A stretch of 64,000 nt of DNA from Nectonema munidae (lineage: Eukaryota > Nematomorpha > Nectonematoida > Nectonematidae). The translations under genes were made by a program, and so were the position numbers. The DNA lies in the NCBI GenBank assembly GCA_030549495.1, contig JAUIRK010001010.1:330001-394000 (forward strand), written 5' to 3'. Below the pieces are notes generated by a model, which searched no databases, was not told the origin of the DNA, and was given only the letters and a program-made list of their open reading frames with translations. Shown in pieces: positions 47,920-58,267 of the stretch (the first letter of the stretch is position 1; each line of letters begins with the position of its first letter).

Positions 47920-49395
47920 TAAAAAATTCTAAATCTTCTGTGCATGCATATTACTTTTATTTAAATTTTAAATCTTATTTTGCAAAAATTATTCAAAAGA
48001 TACCCAAATAGAGCTAATATCCCTTTCGATTTTGGTATGTATTTTGTATTATTTTCGTATTTTTTCTAGATATTACACATTATGTGTGGTAAGTTTATAT
48101 ATTATAATATAGTAGTAGTAGAACTGGCACAAATATAGGCGGGCCATTAGATAACCGATAAAAAAATTTTGATAGACACTATCAATTTATATGTTTTAAT
48201 ACGAAGAAAACATATACTGCTTATTGTACACAAGTTTTTTTAGGAAAAGAACTTTTCAGCTTTAAAATATGTCAAAATGGTTTAATGATCAATAGGTTTA
48301 AATATTTCATTTTCTATAGTTTAGAATAACTTCAAAAAATGTTGATTTAAATTTTCACCAGAGCTTTTTTATCTCATCTAAAAAGTGAAAAAGAATGTTC
48401 TTAAAAAAGCAGAAGACTGAATCAATAAGACATTATAGTTTCAGAAGTATACATTGTTTAGGATATAATATTTTTATAAGTAGTAGGACATTAAAGGAAC
48501 GCTTTATTTGAAAACAAACAATATATTTGAGAACGACTGCGTTCCTTTTTATAATATTTTTATTTATCAAATTATATGTAAATTTATAATATTTATGCGA
48601 TATTTAAAAAATCTTCTAATTTTGTTGCGATTCTACTAACGATGTCCGCAGTAAATCTGTGAGCAACGCTATGCTGTTGTAGTGATGAGCATTTGAATGA
48701 GTGCCGTTCTTCATGAACTGCAGAACTCTGGAAAGTGAAAGCCTAGCTGCATTGGCTGTTGCTGAACAAGTCAGAAGATCAAACGGAGAAGACGACTTTG
48801 TGGAGTGTCGTTATACTAACTCTAATATCGACTCTAATCCTGATTCTACACTAATGCTAGCCACGGAAATAGGCTTTCAAATTGTACACGAAATTCCTTC
48901 GGCACTAGTCCATCAACTATTATGCAAATTGCGGTAACGGTGGTGTGAAAGCGTTACGTGTGGATTTCTTGACAAGTCAATCTAATTTTCACAGTACTGT
49001 GACTGATAGTTGTCTATAGTCACCGATGCATTGTGACTATATCAAAATCGTAAATTTTTTTTCAAAAAAATGAAAATCTTGCTGCCTGCCTATTTGCCAC
49101 CAATTGATTAACAGTATTCTAGTCTTTGAGTGGCAGTCATTTTAGAAAAGTAGCGAGAAGAAGGCAATGATAACTAGCTACCAATCCTACTGTTGTTTCA
49201 ATTATGAGTAAACAAAAAGGAAAAAGTTTCAAACAAATTTATTTAAAAAACGAATTTTGGAGAGTGTGCGAAGTAGGAAATTTTATTGGGGGGATATCTC
49301 AAAAAATTATTGTTAAACAAATTCCTAAACAAAAGGCAAACAATATAAGGGCTGTCATGCTATTCTATTATGTAAAATTGTTAAAATTACTTATC
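47920..49395. other. No recognisable gene; one unexplained open frame
   Basis: 48701-48937 (+) is a 78-codon frame in a markedly less AT-rich patch (ESESLAALAVAEQVRRSNGE). It has no recognised family and no clear splice signals. The neighbouring GGTAACGGTGGTGTGAAAGC and CACAGTACTGTGACTGATAG phrases are unexplained. The frame at 49204-49410 is not convincing. Confidence 0.35.
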
Positions 49396-50346
49396 TTAGC
49401 CGCGAAATAAATACAAAAAAAGAAGTGTATGTTTAGAAGACAAAGTAGACACATTTTCCGAAAGGCGATCTTGACTGATGGCAGATCGATGATTTTTGTT
49501 GAGCCAGGTTTGAACATACTTGCCGAAATCCACGCGGGCAATTGGTGGTACGTTTAAATTGATGAAAAGTATAGCACTACAAGTTTGCACGCTCATTTGG
49601 TTTCGCTCTAGAGTGCAAACGTCGTTCATTGCACTGAACCTACGTTCGCACTCAGCTGTAGAAACGGGAAAAGTATTTATTATTTTCAAAAAATTCTTGT
49701 ACTCGGTTGATTGAGCCCCTGATTTGAATTCGCGAAATGCGGAAACGATGGAAAAGACATCCTGCTTGAAATATCGTGAGACCATCACTACTCCAACCGT
49801 TTTTTGGTGCCTAGATTCCACGAAATTTGAAGCTTGTAAACGCTGTTCTTTGATGGAAGCCGTAATTAAATCCTTATCTCTGTCTTTGATAGTTTCAACA
49901 ATTAAATTATGGGACCTTGATTTCGAGTGCTCGCTAAATTTCTCAGCTAACTTTTTTCTTTCTTTGCCTTTTACTCCTCCACCTGAGACGCTTATTTCAC
50001 TCCCCTGCATTTCTACAAGTAAGCCAGTTGATGCATACTTAGGTGGCATTTTCATAAAGTCTTCGCACGTTTTGCAGAAAAGTTTTTGATCTTTGTGAGT
50101 GAGCCATGGATGACGATTTTTCTAGATGTTATAGAGTGTCTCTGTAAATCCGATTGGCAATTGGTTCACCTCTTTTGAAGCGATTTCTTCAGAACTTATG
50201 CTTTCTTCATCTATATCTTGGAAAAAAGGTGGCTCAAAGCTACAAGATGGCATTGATTCATCGACAATTTGCTCAGCTTCATCCCTGACTTTTTTTGCTG
50301 CAACTTGACTCTTTAAAACCCCAGTTGAAGTCGTTTGTCGCTTCAT
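49396..50346 (-). pseudogene. KIAA1586-like hAT ORF lacking its catalytic core
   Basis: The start is ATG at 50346 (MKRQTTSTGVLKS). The frame runs through an acidic linker (FFQDIDEESISSEEIASKEV) to a TAG at 50122-50124. It continues in the same frame as KNRHPWLTHKDQKLFCKTCE, the Cys/His finger, and then KGKERKKLAEKFSEHSKSR, and jumps to the C-terminal hAT dimerisation block NTFPVSTAECERRFSAMNDV and LFINLNVPPIARVDFGKYVQ, ending at 49396. The RNase H-like catalytic domain of several hundred residues is missing without loss of frame. It is thus an internal-deletion derivative keeping DNA-binding and dimerisation parts, with one stop. C-rich DNA at 50407-50427 could be its outer end. Confidence 0.8.
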
Positions 50347-50352
50347 CTTCAA

Positions 50353-53195
50353 TTAGTACTGATATATTATAGAAGTTTTATCAATGAATCTGAAATATAG
50401 TAGAAAATCCCCCCCTCCCCCCGCCCTTAAATCACACCTAGATTTTCGACTCCACGACTCCTTATTAAGTTGAAGTACTAAAGTTAGAAAATGTTAATAC
50501 TTTAAATGCTTTACATCTTCTACATTTAATACTTCAACTTGATAAAAACTCATGGATTCCAAAATTTTGTTTCTATTTAAATACATACCCTAAAATGATC
50601 ACAAACTTAGGCAAACGATAATACTCATTGTTCTTCACAAAGTACAACTATTTTCTTTCTGATGTGTTGATCTTGTTATTTCTTCTACAAATTCATAAGT
50701 TTCACCATTTTGATTAACACATTTAACAGGACCATTTCTCCTGAAAAATATGGTAAAGACACTTTACTAGAAAGCTATTATAATACATTTTTTCGCTTGA
50801 ATATTTTCAAAAATTCCAGTTTCTGTTATCCGTATTTTTTAAATAAATACTTTTATCAAAACTGGATTTAAAAATTAGGAAACAGGCACGGAAAAAGAAA
50901 ACCGATTTAATCATCAGGATTAAACACGTTCAATTAAAGAAATCTAGAACACGAAATTTGGTTAGAATCAATTTTTATTGTTCTCAAATAAAAATATATA
51001 AAAAACTAAATGAGTTAAATTTATAAATATTTATTAATTTGTCAAATATACAAATTTTTTTCATCATTAGCTAAAATCGCCCTTTTAAAATCGAAGCATA
51101 TAAATTCATGTTGGAAACAATTTTGCCCCAAGAAGAGGTTGAATTTTTCAAAGGTGAAAATGCCATTGAACCCTTAAAACAAAGTTACTTTATTGTGATG
51201 GCAGAATATAGTTTTATTGAAAGTTTTGGAACATAGAATAATATCTTTAACTTTGGAAAAATAAAAACCTTTTTGCACAATTTAAAGTTTTTAACAAGAA
51301 GTCTGCAAAAAATTTCATAAATTATTTTTTCAATAAATATAATTAGTTTCGTTAAATAATTTTAAGAATTTTATTGGAATAAAATTTTTTTTTAATTCCT
51401 TATAAAATCATTACTTCATGTATATTTATATTTCAAAAGGCTTTAAAAAGTTTTAAAAATCTGTGCTCCTTCAAGATTCTTTGCCCCTTCCCAAGTGAAG
51501 TATTACTGCGGCTGCATTAGATGGCATATTGCATCTACACTCACATAACTTCTTTGTTATAAATTTTTCCCCATTAAAGCGAATATTTTGTATTGATTCT
51601 TGTTGCTTTATTTCAAAATGATACTATCCAAAAAGTGCAGGGTGCAATATATATTTCTTTACCTTGTCAAACTACTAAGAGGTTAAGAATTCAATTTTCC
51701 TTCAGACACTACAAAAGAATAGTATAACATATTTTCAAATCCTAAAAAATATGTTTCTTTCTTATCGCTTCTATCTTCTTCAACCTTTGCTAGACTTATA
51801 CATTGCCTAGCATATTTTAGGCAGAGAAAAACTTGTACATATATAATTTAGTATATCTTAATCCTCAAAAAATGAAATCAATGATCATATCCTTGTTTGT
51901 ATTATTAAAATGATTATTGTTATCGTTCAAGCCTGTTTACATCATCTTCATCTCATCATCTTTATTATTATTTTTATTATTATGCATCTCTCTTCTCTTT
52001 ATGACCTATATTATATATATATGCTAGATCACCTAGTATACATATATTTTACGTATATACAACACAATCATAAAATTTCATTTAAATTTTAAATAATATT
52101 AATCAATTTTTATGTTGAATTAAATGTAATTATCAACGGCATCGCCATCATTGTATTGCAAGACAAGTCATTAAATAGGCATTATTATATCTATCCATTT
52201 TTCTCCTTCATATTTTCATCTTAAGCCTACTTTCACTAGTATACACGTAATGTCTGCTTTATTTATATGGAAAAAAGGGAAAATCTAAATAAAAATTTTT
52301 CAAGTTCAAAAAGGTATTCTAAGTATATTAAGAAAATTATTTTATTTTGTAACTTTTTGGACTATTTAACTTGTATTTCATTTCATTTAGATCTATTTTT
52401 ATATAAATTTAAAATATATTTTTTATGTGACACCTATTTCTTACACTTTTTAAATCAAAATGGTTATTATTTTTAGAAATTTATAAATTGTAACTTACAA
52501 AGCCAGAGTTCGAAATAAGCAAAAAAATTCTTGGTGGTGGGACTCGTTGATAGTGGTGCTTCAAGAGCTAATATCTTTGTCACCTATATAAAATACAGGA
52601 GCCCGCCGACATCTGGGCTGTGGATATTTGCCCAATTTATAATTGAAAAAAGACATTTGCCAAGTTTTGATTAGTTGGTTATTATGAAAATTTTTTTAGT
52701 TATTAAATTGATTAGTTTGTTTCTTAACTAGTTAGGCAATTGATTAATTAGTTGAAGGTAGTCCGTTTGTTAATTAGTGAGGTTAATTAGTAAATATAGA
52801 TTAGGGCTAGTTATTTGAATAGAGAGCATACTAAGACACATAGCATATTGACAGGTTGCCCTTTAAAATTAATTTTCTATTATTTGTGTATATACTTATA
52901 AAATAGCATGCTCTTTTAAAACAATAAAAAAATTTATTTATTTAAAATTTTTATAGCAATAAAAGTTTATAAGAAATTAAATTATATTTTTTTCTGGTTT
53001 TATTCTCAATAAATGAATTTAAAATTTTATAAAAAAAATTGCTTAAAAAAATATATTTATACTTTTTTTAATTTATATAATTAGTGAGTAAGTTAGTATA
53101 CAAATTGCTAGTTAGTTAAACTTCAGATATTTAATAGGGTGTTCTTAGTTAAAATTTATTCCTTACAGAAATTAATGGATCTCATAAATTTTATG
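50353..53195. other. Mostly AT-rich; two coding-like patches
   Basis: On the minus strand, 50740-50645 looks like a terminal exon: a pyrimidine-rich TATTTTTCAG acceptor, then GPVKCVNQNGETYEFVEEIT and a stop after KENSCTL. On the plus strand, 51109-51235 reads MLETILPQEEVEFFKGENAI, then PLKQSYFIVMAEYSF, to a TAG. Neither was assigned to a family. 52640-52800 is rich in TTAGTTAG words. Confidence 0.3.
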
Positions 53196-54023
53196 ACTGG
53201 CAAAGTGTCCTCTGTCAACTGTGCAAATGTTTGCTGAGCTCAATTAAAATTTTTATTCTTATAAAAAGTTTTTTATACATATATATTATATACCCATTTT
53301 CAAGTATGTAGAATTTATAATGTTTATTTTTTATGAAATCAATAAAACTTGTAAAAGAATCGATTAAATCTGTAAATCAATGTCAAATATATAAACTTTA
53401 AAATAAATTCTACTTGCAGTATTTCTCTGTTAATTTTTTTCTTAATTTATTTAATAAACCAAGGTTAGGTGTTTAATGCACTCAAAATATTTCATTTGTC
53501 AGTAAATTAGGTTTCTCGATAGGACCTCCATCGTTTTGGCTACAAATTCGTTATCTGCTGGTACTCTTTACGTCATTTTTTTTATACTTTATGCAGTATG
53601 TAATTTTACCATTCATTCTATGATGATCTTTTCTTGGTAGCTATTTTTTAATTAGAAATTTATTTTCTACAATCTGTGTTTGAAAGAATTTTTAAGGATT
53701 TATTTTGAACCATTACCCGATCTAAAAGCATTCTGATTTTTCATTAATAATGAATATCACCACTGAATTCAGCATATTTGAAAATGGGTATATATGTGTG
53801 AAAAACTTTATATAATTATTAAATAAAAGTTCCTTTTTGAGATGATGTGTCAAATATAAATTAATTTTTAGCACTACTGAATTCAGCATAGTTTAAAAAT
53901 ATATGTAACTTTAAAAATTTTTTTAAAAACTTATTAATATTAGAGAAAAATAGGGGGCACTTTACGCCCTCACCCACTGCGCCAAGCATTTGAGCCGACA
54001 AATTTAACCCAGCAATAATAGGG
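53196..54023 (+). mobile_element. Rearranged family P copy with intact right end
   Basis: From about 53735 to 54023 the sequence matches the right end of the full element (CACCACTGAATTCAGCAT, GGGGGCACTTTACGCCC, ending AATAATAGGG), followed by TTAA at 54024-54027. From about 53200 to 53710 it matches 22600-22990 of the full element but in reverse orientation (AACCAAGGTTAGGTGTTTAA, ATTCTATGATGATC, CACAGATTG in reverse). The copy therefore has an inverted internal block. No left terminus was found. Confidence 0.8.
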
Positions 54024-54030
54024 TTAATGA

Positions 54031-54390
54031 TGATAGAAGAGGTGGACATAGATATTCTAAAATTAAATCTTGCCATAAAGAACATTTTGTTAAGTTAATT
54101 TAGAAAATCCTCATTAAAAGGAATTAAACAAAATTTAATGCAAAAATATGAAATAATGTAACCGAAGAAAGCATCAGACAAGACTTAGATACTTCGCTTT
54201 ATACTCTCAAAAGTGTTAGATTCGAACCAATCGTGGCTAATAACCTCTAAAATAAATTCAAAAATTTTGGTAAAAACTTCCAATCTCTGGACATGGCAAT
54301 TGTTTTAGTGGACGAAACCAACATCCACATCAAAGAAGAGAAGGAAGAGCAAAAAAAGTTGTCAGATGTAGAGTGCTGCTTTATTAATTT
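54031..54390 (+). pseudogene. Unidentified coding relic next to family P
   Basis: One frame from 54158 reads VTEESIRQDLDTSLYTLKSV, FEPIVANNL, a stop, then NFQSLDMAIVLVDETNIHIK and EEKEEQKKLSDVEC. The length of clean reading in such AT-rich DNA suggests former coding sequence, perhaps the C-terminus of a transposase or of a host gene interrupted by family P. I do not recognise the family. Confidence 0.4.
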
Positions 54391-56051
54391 TTATCATGTA
54401 CGTACCTGCAGTGTTCGTTTAAGATAATGTCTCCTTTCATTCCAAAATTGAATCAATATTGAATTTTAATCTAATCAAAGATTTTCAAATTGTAATACAC
54501 GGATCGTATAGTCGATTTTGAATCCTATATAAAATATATGGGCAATTATTAGAAATGAAGTGAAACAAAAACTTGCTCAAAAATGCTGTTACTGAACAGG
54601 AAAAATTTCTGAAATACCAAAATATTATTTGTGAATCTATTAAATTTATTACTCTGGTTCATCACAAAAAAACCATAGCAAAAATCGAGGGATTGCTTCG
54701 AAAATTTTAAACATAAAAAAGTATTTTTTAAATTCAGTTATAAAAGTTTCATTAAATGTAAGATTATTGGTTTATTTCATTAAATTTGAATTAGCTTAGT
54801 GCCAATTTCAAATTGAAAAAGTAAAAAAAAAATTTTTCTTAATAAAGTAAATTTAAAATATTTTAGATAACAAAAGGATTTAATATTCTTATTAACACCA
54901 ATTTGAATTTGCTTTTCAATTTCTTAGTGCCAATTTGAATTTGCTTAGCGCAGATTTTAACTTGCTTGTATGAATTCCTTGTAGAGATTCGAAGAGTTTT
55001 TGTGTTGTGATTGATGAGCAAGTTGAAAGCAGAAGCTAGAAAAATTTGAGAAATTTATAAGTCATTAGAAATTTATTAACATGGTAATGTCTTTGTCTTT
55101 CAGGAGTTAATGTTGAAAAAATAGTTTGTCTGTATGAAAAACAAATCTTATGTTGAAAACTATTCTTACTGTTATTGAAAACAACTTATGTTATTGCATA
55201 TCAGTTGAAAATGTATTTTTGAAAAGTTTGAAGCTGCCTATTGTGTGAAAAAATTATTAATGTGTTTGTTTATTCGAGTATAAATTATTAGAAATTGTCA
55301 ACCTTAGTAGAATGGAAAAAATTTCCTTTGGAAACGCAATTCAAGTAAGAGTGAATCAAATTTTTGTTGTATCTTTTGTAAAAATATACCATACTACATG
55401 ATTTGTTGTAGTCGTGAGCTAGTTAAATATATTATCACGCAAATAATCATTAGTCAAATTATTTTCTGACAAAATAATACTAATATAATGAGCATATAAC
55501 ATAGTGGTAACATTTGGCAAACATTCAGCAATATAATTTTTAAGTAATTAGAATATTTGATTTGGCAATTTTAACACATTTTCCTTCTTCAAAATGTTTC
55601 TTTTTAAAGAAGGTATTCATTTGCTTTCACAAATGATGGGCTAATATTTTAGGTTCTCTCCATTACTTGTATTTTAATGAATATATTTCAAAGTTGGAAG
55701 GTGTTTTCTATCTCCAATAGAGTGAGAAAAAGAGGTAAAGAATATCACCGCCTTTGTCTATAAATGCTTTGGTCAAAGTAGCGTGTTTGAATTGAGTAGT
55801 ATTTAACCAAAAAATATTTTTCTCAAAAATATTATAAGCGATAAAAATGAAAAACTTTAGAAATTTTTTAATTCATAAATAATAATAATAATCAATCTCT
55901 CTCAAGGCTGTTTTTCTCAATTGCTTCAAGTTTTAGGTGGGACTCTAAACATTCTACAAATCAATTAATTTTTTGCATATAATTTTACCACATATCCCAC
56001 TTTACAGAATTTATGTTTGATTTGAAAAATAACGGGCAAATGATGTACATT
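54391..56051. other. No recognisable gene; diverged 54-bp-type repeats
   Basis: 54775-54975 carries phrases such as TTAGTGCCAATTTGAATTTG that match the tandem repeat at 37318-37615. The rest is AT-rich without structure. Confidence 0.5.
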
Positions 56052-56060
56052 AGTGCCATC

Positions 56061-56240
56061 CTGTCCCGACATTTGGCCGAAAGACAATTGGCCGACAGAC
56101 ATCTGACCGAATGGACATTTAGCCGACGTACATTTGGCCGAACAGACATTTGACCGAACCGACATTTCACCAAAGGGACATTTGACCCAACAGACATTTG
56201 ACCTAATGGACATTTGATCGAATAAACATTTCGCCAACGG
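56061..56240 (+). repeat. Left terminal array of the MULE
   Basis: Eleven head-to-tail units, each 15 or 16 bp. GACAWTTGGCCGA is the core of the outer units, with drift toward GACATTTGACCTAATG inside. The order of unit variants (…GACATCTGACCGAATG, then GACATTTAGCCGACGT…) is repeated in the right end. Confidence 0.9.
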
Positions 56241-56255
56241 ATATTTGAAATTATA

Positions 56256-56600
56256 TTATATTTAACATAACATAAGTTTATTAAGCAATTTAAAGAGGCT
56301 AGCAGCCTATGAGAATTGCATCAAATATAGCGTATTTTTCAACGAACGGCAAATCTTTTGTCTTTCCAAAATTCATCGAGTTTTTTTTCAAATTCTTTCA
56401 TAGTAATTGAGTTAACAACTTCATTAGGTAAGCCATTCCAGTGATTGTATGCTCTTTGGATTAAATATCTGCTTCTATACTTATTTGAAAGTATTCAGGT
56501 GCAAATATTTGCCTGCTATGTTGTTCATAGTAACTGTAAACTTTGAAATTGACACAATTTTTCAACCTCTTTTTAAATTTAAAAGAACTATCAATTAACA
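56256..56600 (-). pseudogene. CR1-like LINE 3' end inside the MULE
   Basis: The minus strand reads KNCVNFKVYSYYEQHSRQIF, then in another frame RSRYLIQRAYNHWNGLPNEV, VNSITMKEFEKKLDEFWKD and a stop after FAVR. The 3' UTR has an AGGCTGCTAGCCT hairpin and ends with TTATGTTATGTT at 56256-56272, as in the LINE at 10266-13050. It is a 5'-truncated insertion and has one frameshift. Confidence 0.85.
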
Positions 56601-56934
56601 TAATCTTTAACTGCAGATGAAATATAAGCAATTATATCAACGACGTATATATAAATATATGTGAGTTCTTTTCAAGACACTTTTTAATTTCAAAAAAACT
56701 ATTAATTTGATAGCCATAACTACACATTAAATATAATTAATTATATGCGGCTTGTATGTATATGTAAATATGTGTGTGTTCTGACTAACACTCACACAAA
56801 AATTTTCTCTTTGTGAAAAAGAAAGTTTTGCTTTCACTTTCTTTAGCAATTCTAAGAAAACAATAATTAAAAAGGTAAGATTTTGTTTAAAAAGTGAAAA
56901 TAGTATATATATTTATGTTTACTATTTACAGACT

Positions 56935-58042
56935 ATGGAAATTCTAAAAACGAAAAGAGGACGAAAAAAATTATTGCTTGATGGTTAAGCCTATATTCTT
57001 GGTAAAAGAAAAGACAGTGTATCATACTGGCGTTGGGAACCTAAAGGAAAATGTGGTGGAAGATAAAAAACAGAAGACAATATTGTTCAAGGGAAAGCTA
57101 GTTATCATTCACACCTGCCTGATCCCGCACGCAACTTGTCATTAAAAACTGTCAATAAAATTAAAGAAAAAGCAAAAGATTCGGAGGAAGCTACATCAAC
57201 TATCATACAAAACTGTACTAGCGATTATCCACTTAGTGCTGCAGGTGCTCTTCCTAAAAAAGAAACTTTGACAAACATGGTACGTAAAACAATTAGAGGG
57301 GAAAATTTTGTCATTCATGAAAGTGACAATCTATTAATTCTAGCAACGCATCAAAACTTAGAACTTTTAGTTCTAAAATCTCAGTGGGCATGTGATGGAA
57401 CTTTTAGTTCTGCACTATTAGGTTATCAATTATATACCCTGCATGTTTTACTTGACGAGTTTCATACAGTTCTTGTGGTATATTGTGTCGCAAAGAAAAT
57501 AAAAAAAAAATCAAGATACTTATGATAAAATTTTCAAAACACTCAAACAAGTGAAACCAGATCTTAATCCGTTTTCGATCACTATTGATTATGAAAGAGC
57601 TGTTCTTAATGGCATCACAACATGTTTTCCCAAGAAAAATATTTATGGATGTTTTTTTTATTTTGGACAGTGCTTGTGGAAGGAAATACAGCGGTGGGGA
57701 CTACAAACTTGGTATAATATTTCCGAAAATGCACTTAGTGTCAAATCCCTTCAAGCTTTCGCATTTGTGCCAGTTGATGATGTTATTAACACCTTCACAG
57801 AATTTCTCACAACGTTGGATGATAAAACTGATGAAATTCTGTCAGGATTTGTTAGCTACTTTGAAACAATATGGATTGGTGTTGTTCAGCGCGGCAAACG
57901 AAGAAAGCCATTATTTGAAATTAAAATGTGGAACACTTTTGAAAGAACCGTACATGAACTTCCACGGACAACAAATTCTTAAGAATGATGGCACAGAGCA
58001 TTTGAACAAAGAATTGCAGTAACTCATCCTTCTGTTTGTCGG
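56935..58042 (+). pseudogene. MULE transposase, N-terminal and catalytic part
   Basis: From ATG 56935 the frame reads KTKRGRKKLLLDG, stop, YWRWEPKGKCGG, a FLYWCH finger. It then has YHSHLPDPARNLSLKTVNKI and the MULE domain: WACDGTF (first Asp at 57394-57396) with GYQLYTLHVLL. After a frameshift in an A-run near 57510 come PFSITIDYERAVL (second acidic site), YGCFFYFGQCLWKEIQRWGL, the WNTFERTVHELPRTTNS block and WHRAFEQRIAVTHPSVCR, up to the LINE junction at 58042. There are two stops in the FLYWCH part (about 56983 and 57064) and two more near 57980. The enzyme would cut and paste its own element. A TTTACAG acceptor just before the ATG hints at an upstream exon. Confidence 0.85.
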
Positions 58043-58267
58043 TTAGTAAGTAAGTAAGTAATTTATTTGAGAAAAACAATATGTTCGAGGAAAAAAAAAA
58101 AAAATCTATCTATATGCAATAATATTATAACTAAAACTTATGTAAAGCTGTGTGTGTGGATTACAGTAGTTTGTAGAAAACCGTTAAAGTAATCCCACAA
58201 AAACTAGTTTAAAAAATATAATAAAATGATAAAAACACATGTATATAAATAATCAAATGGTAGTACA

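Noticed and set aside
54229-54250. B-box-like GGTTCGAATC on the minus strand
   Set aside because: It lies inside a coding relic and has no matching tRNA arms.
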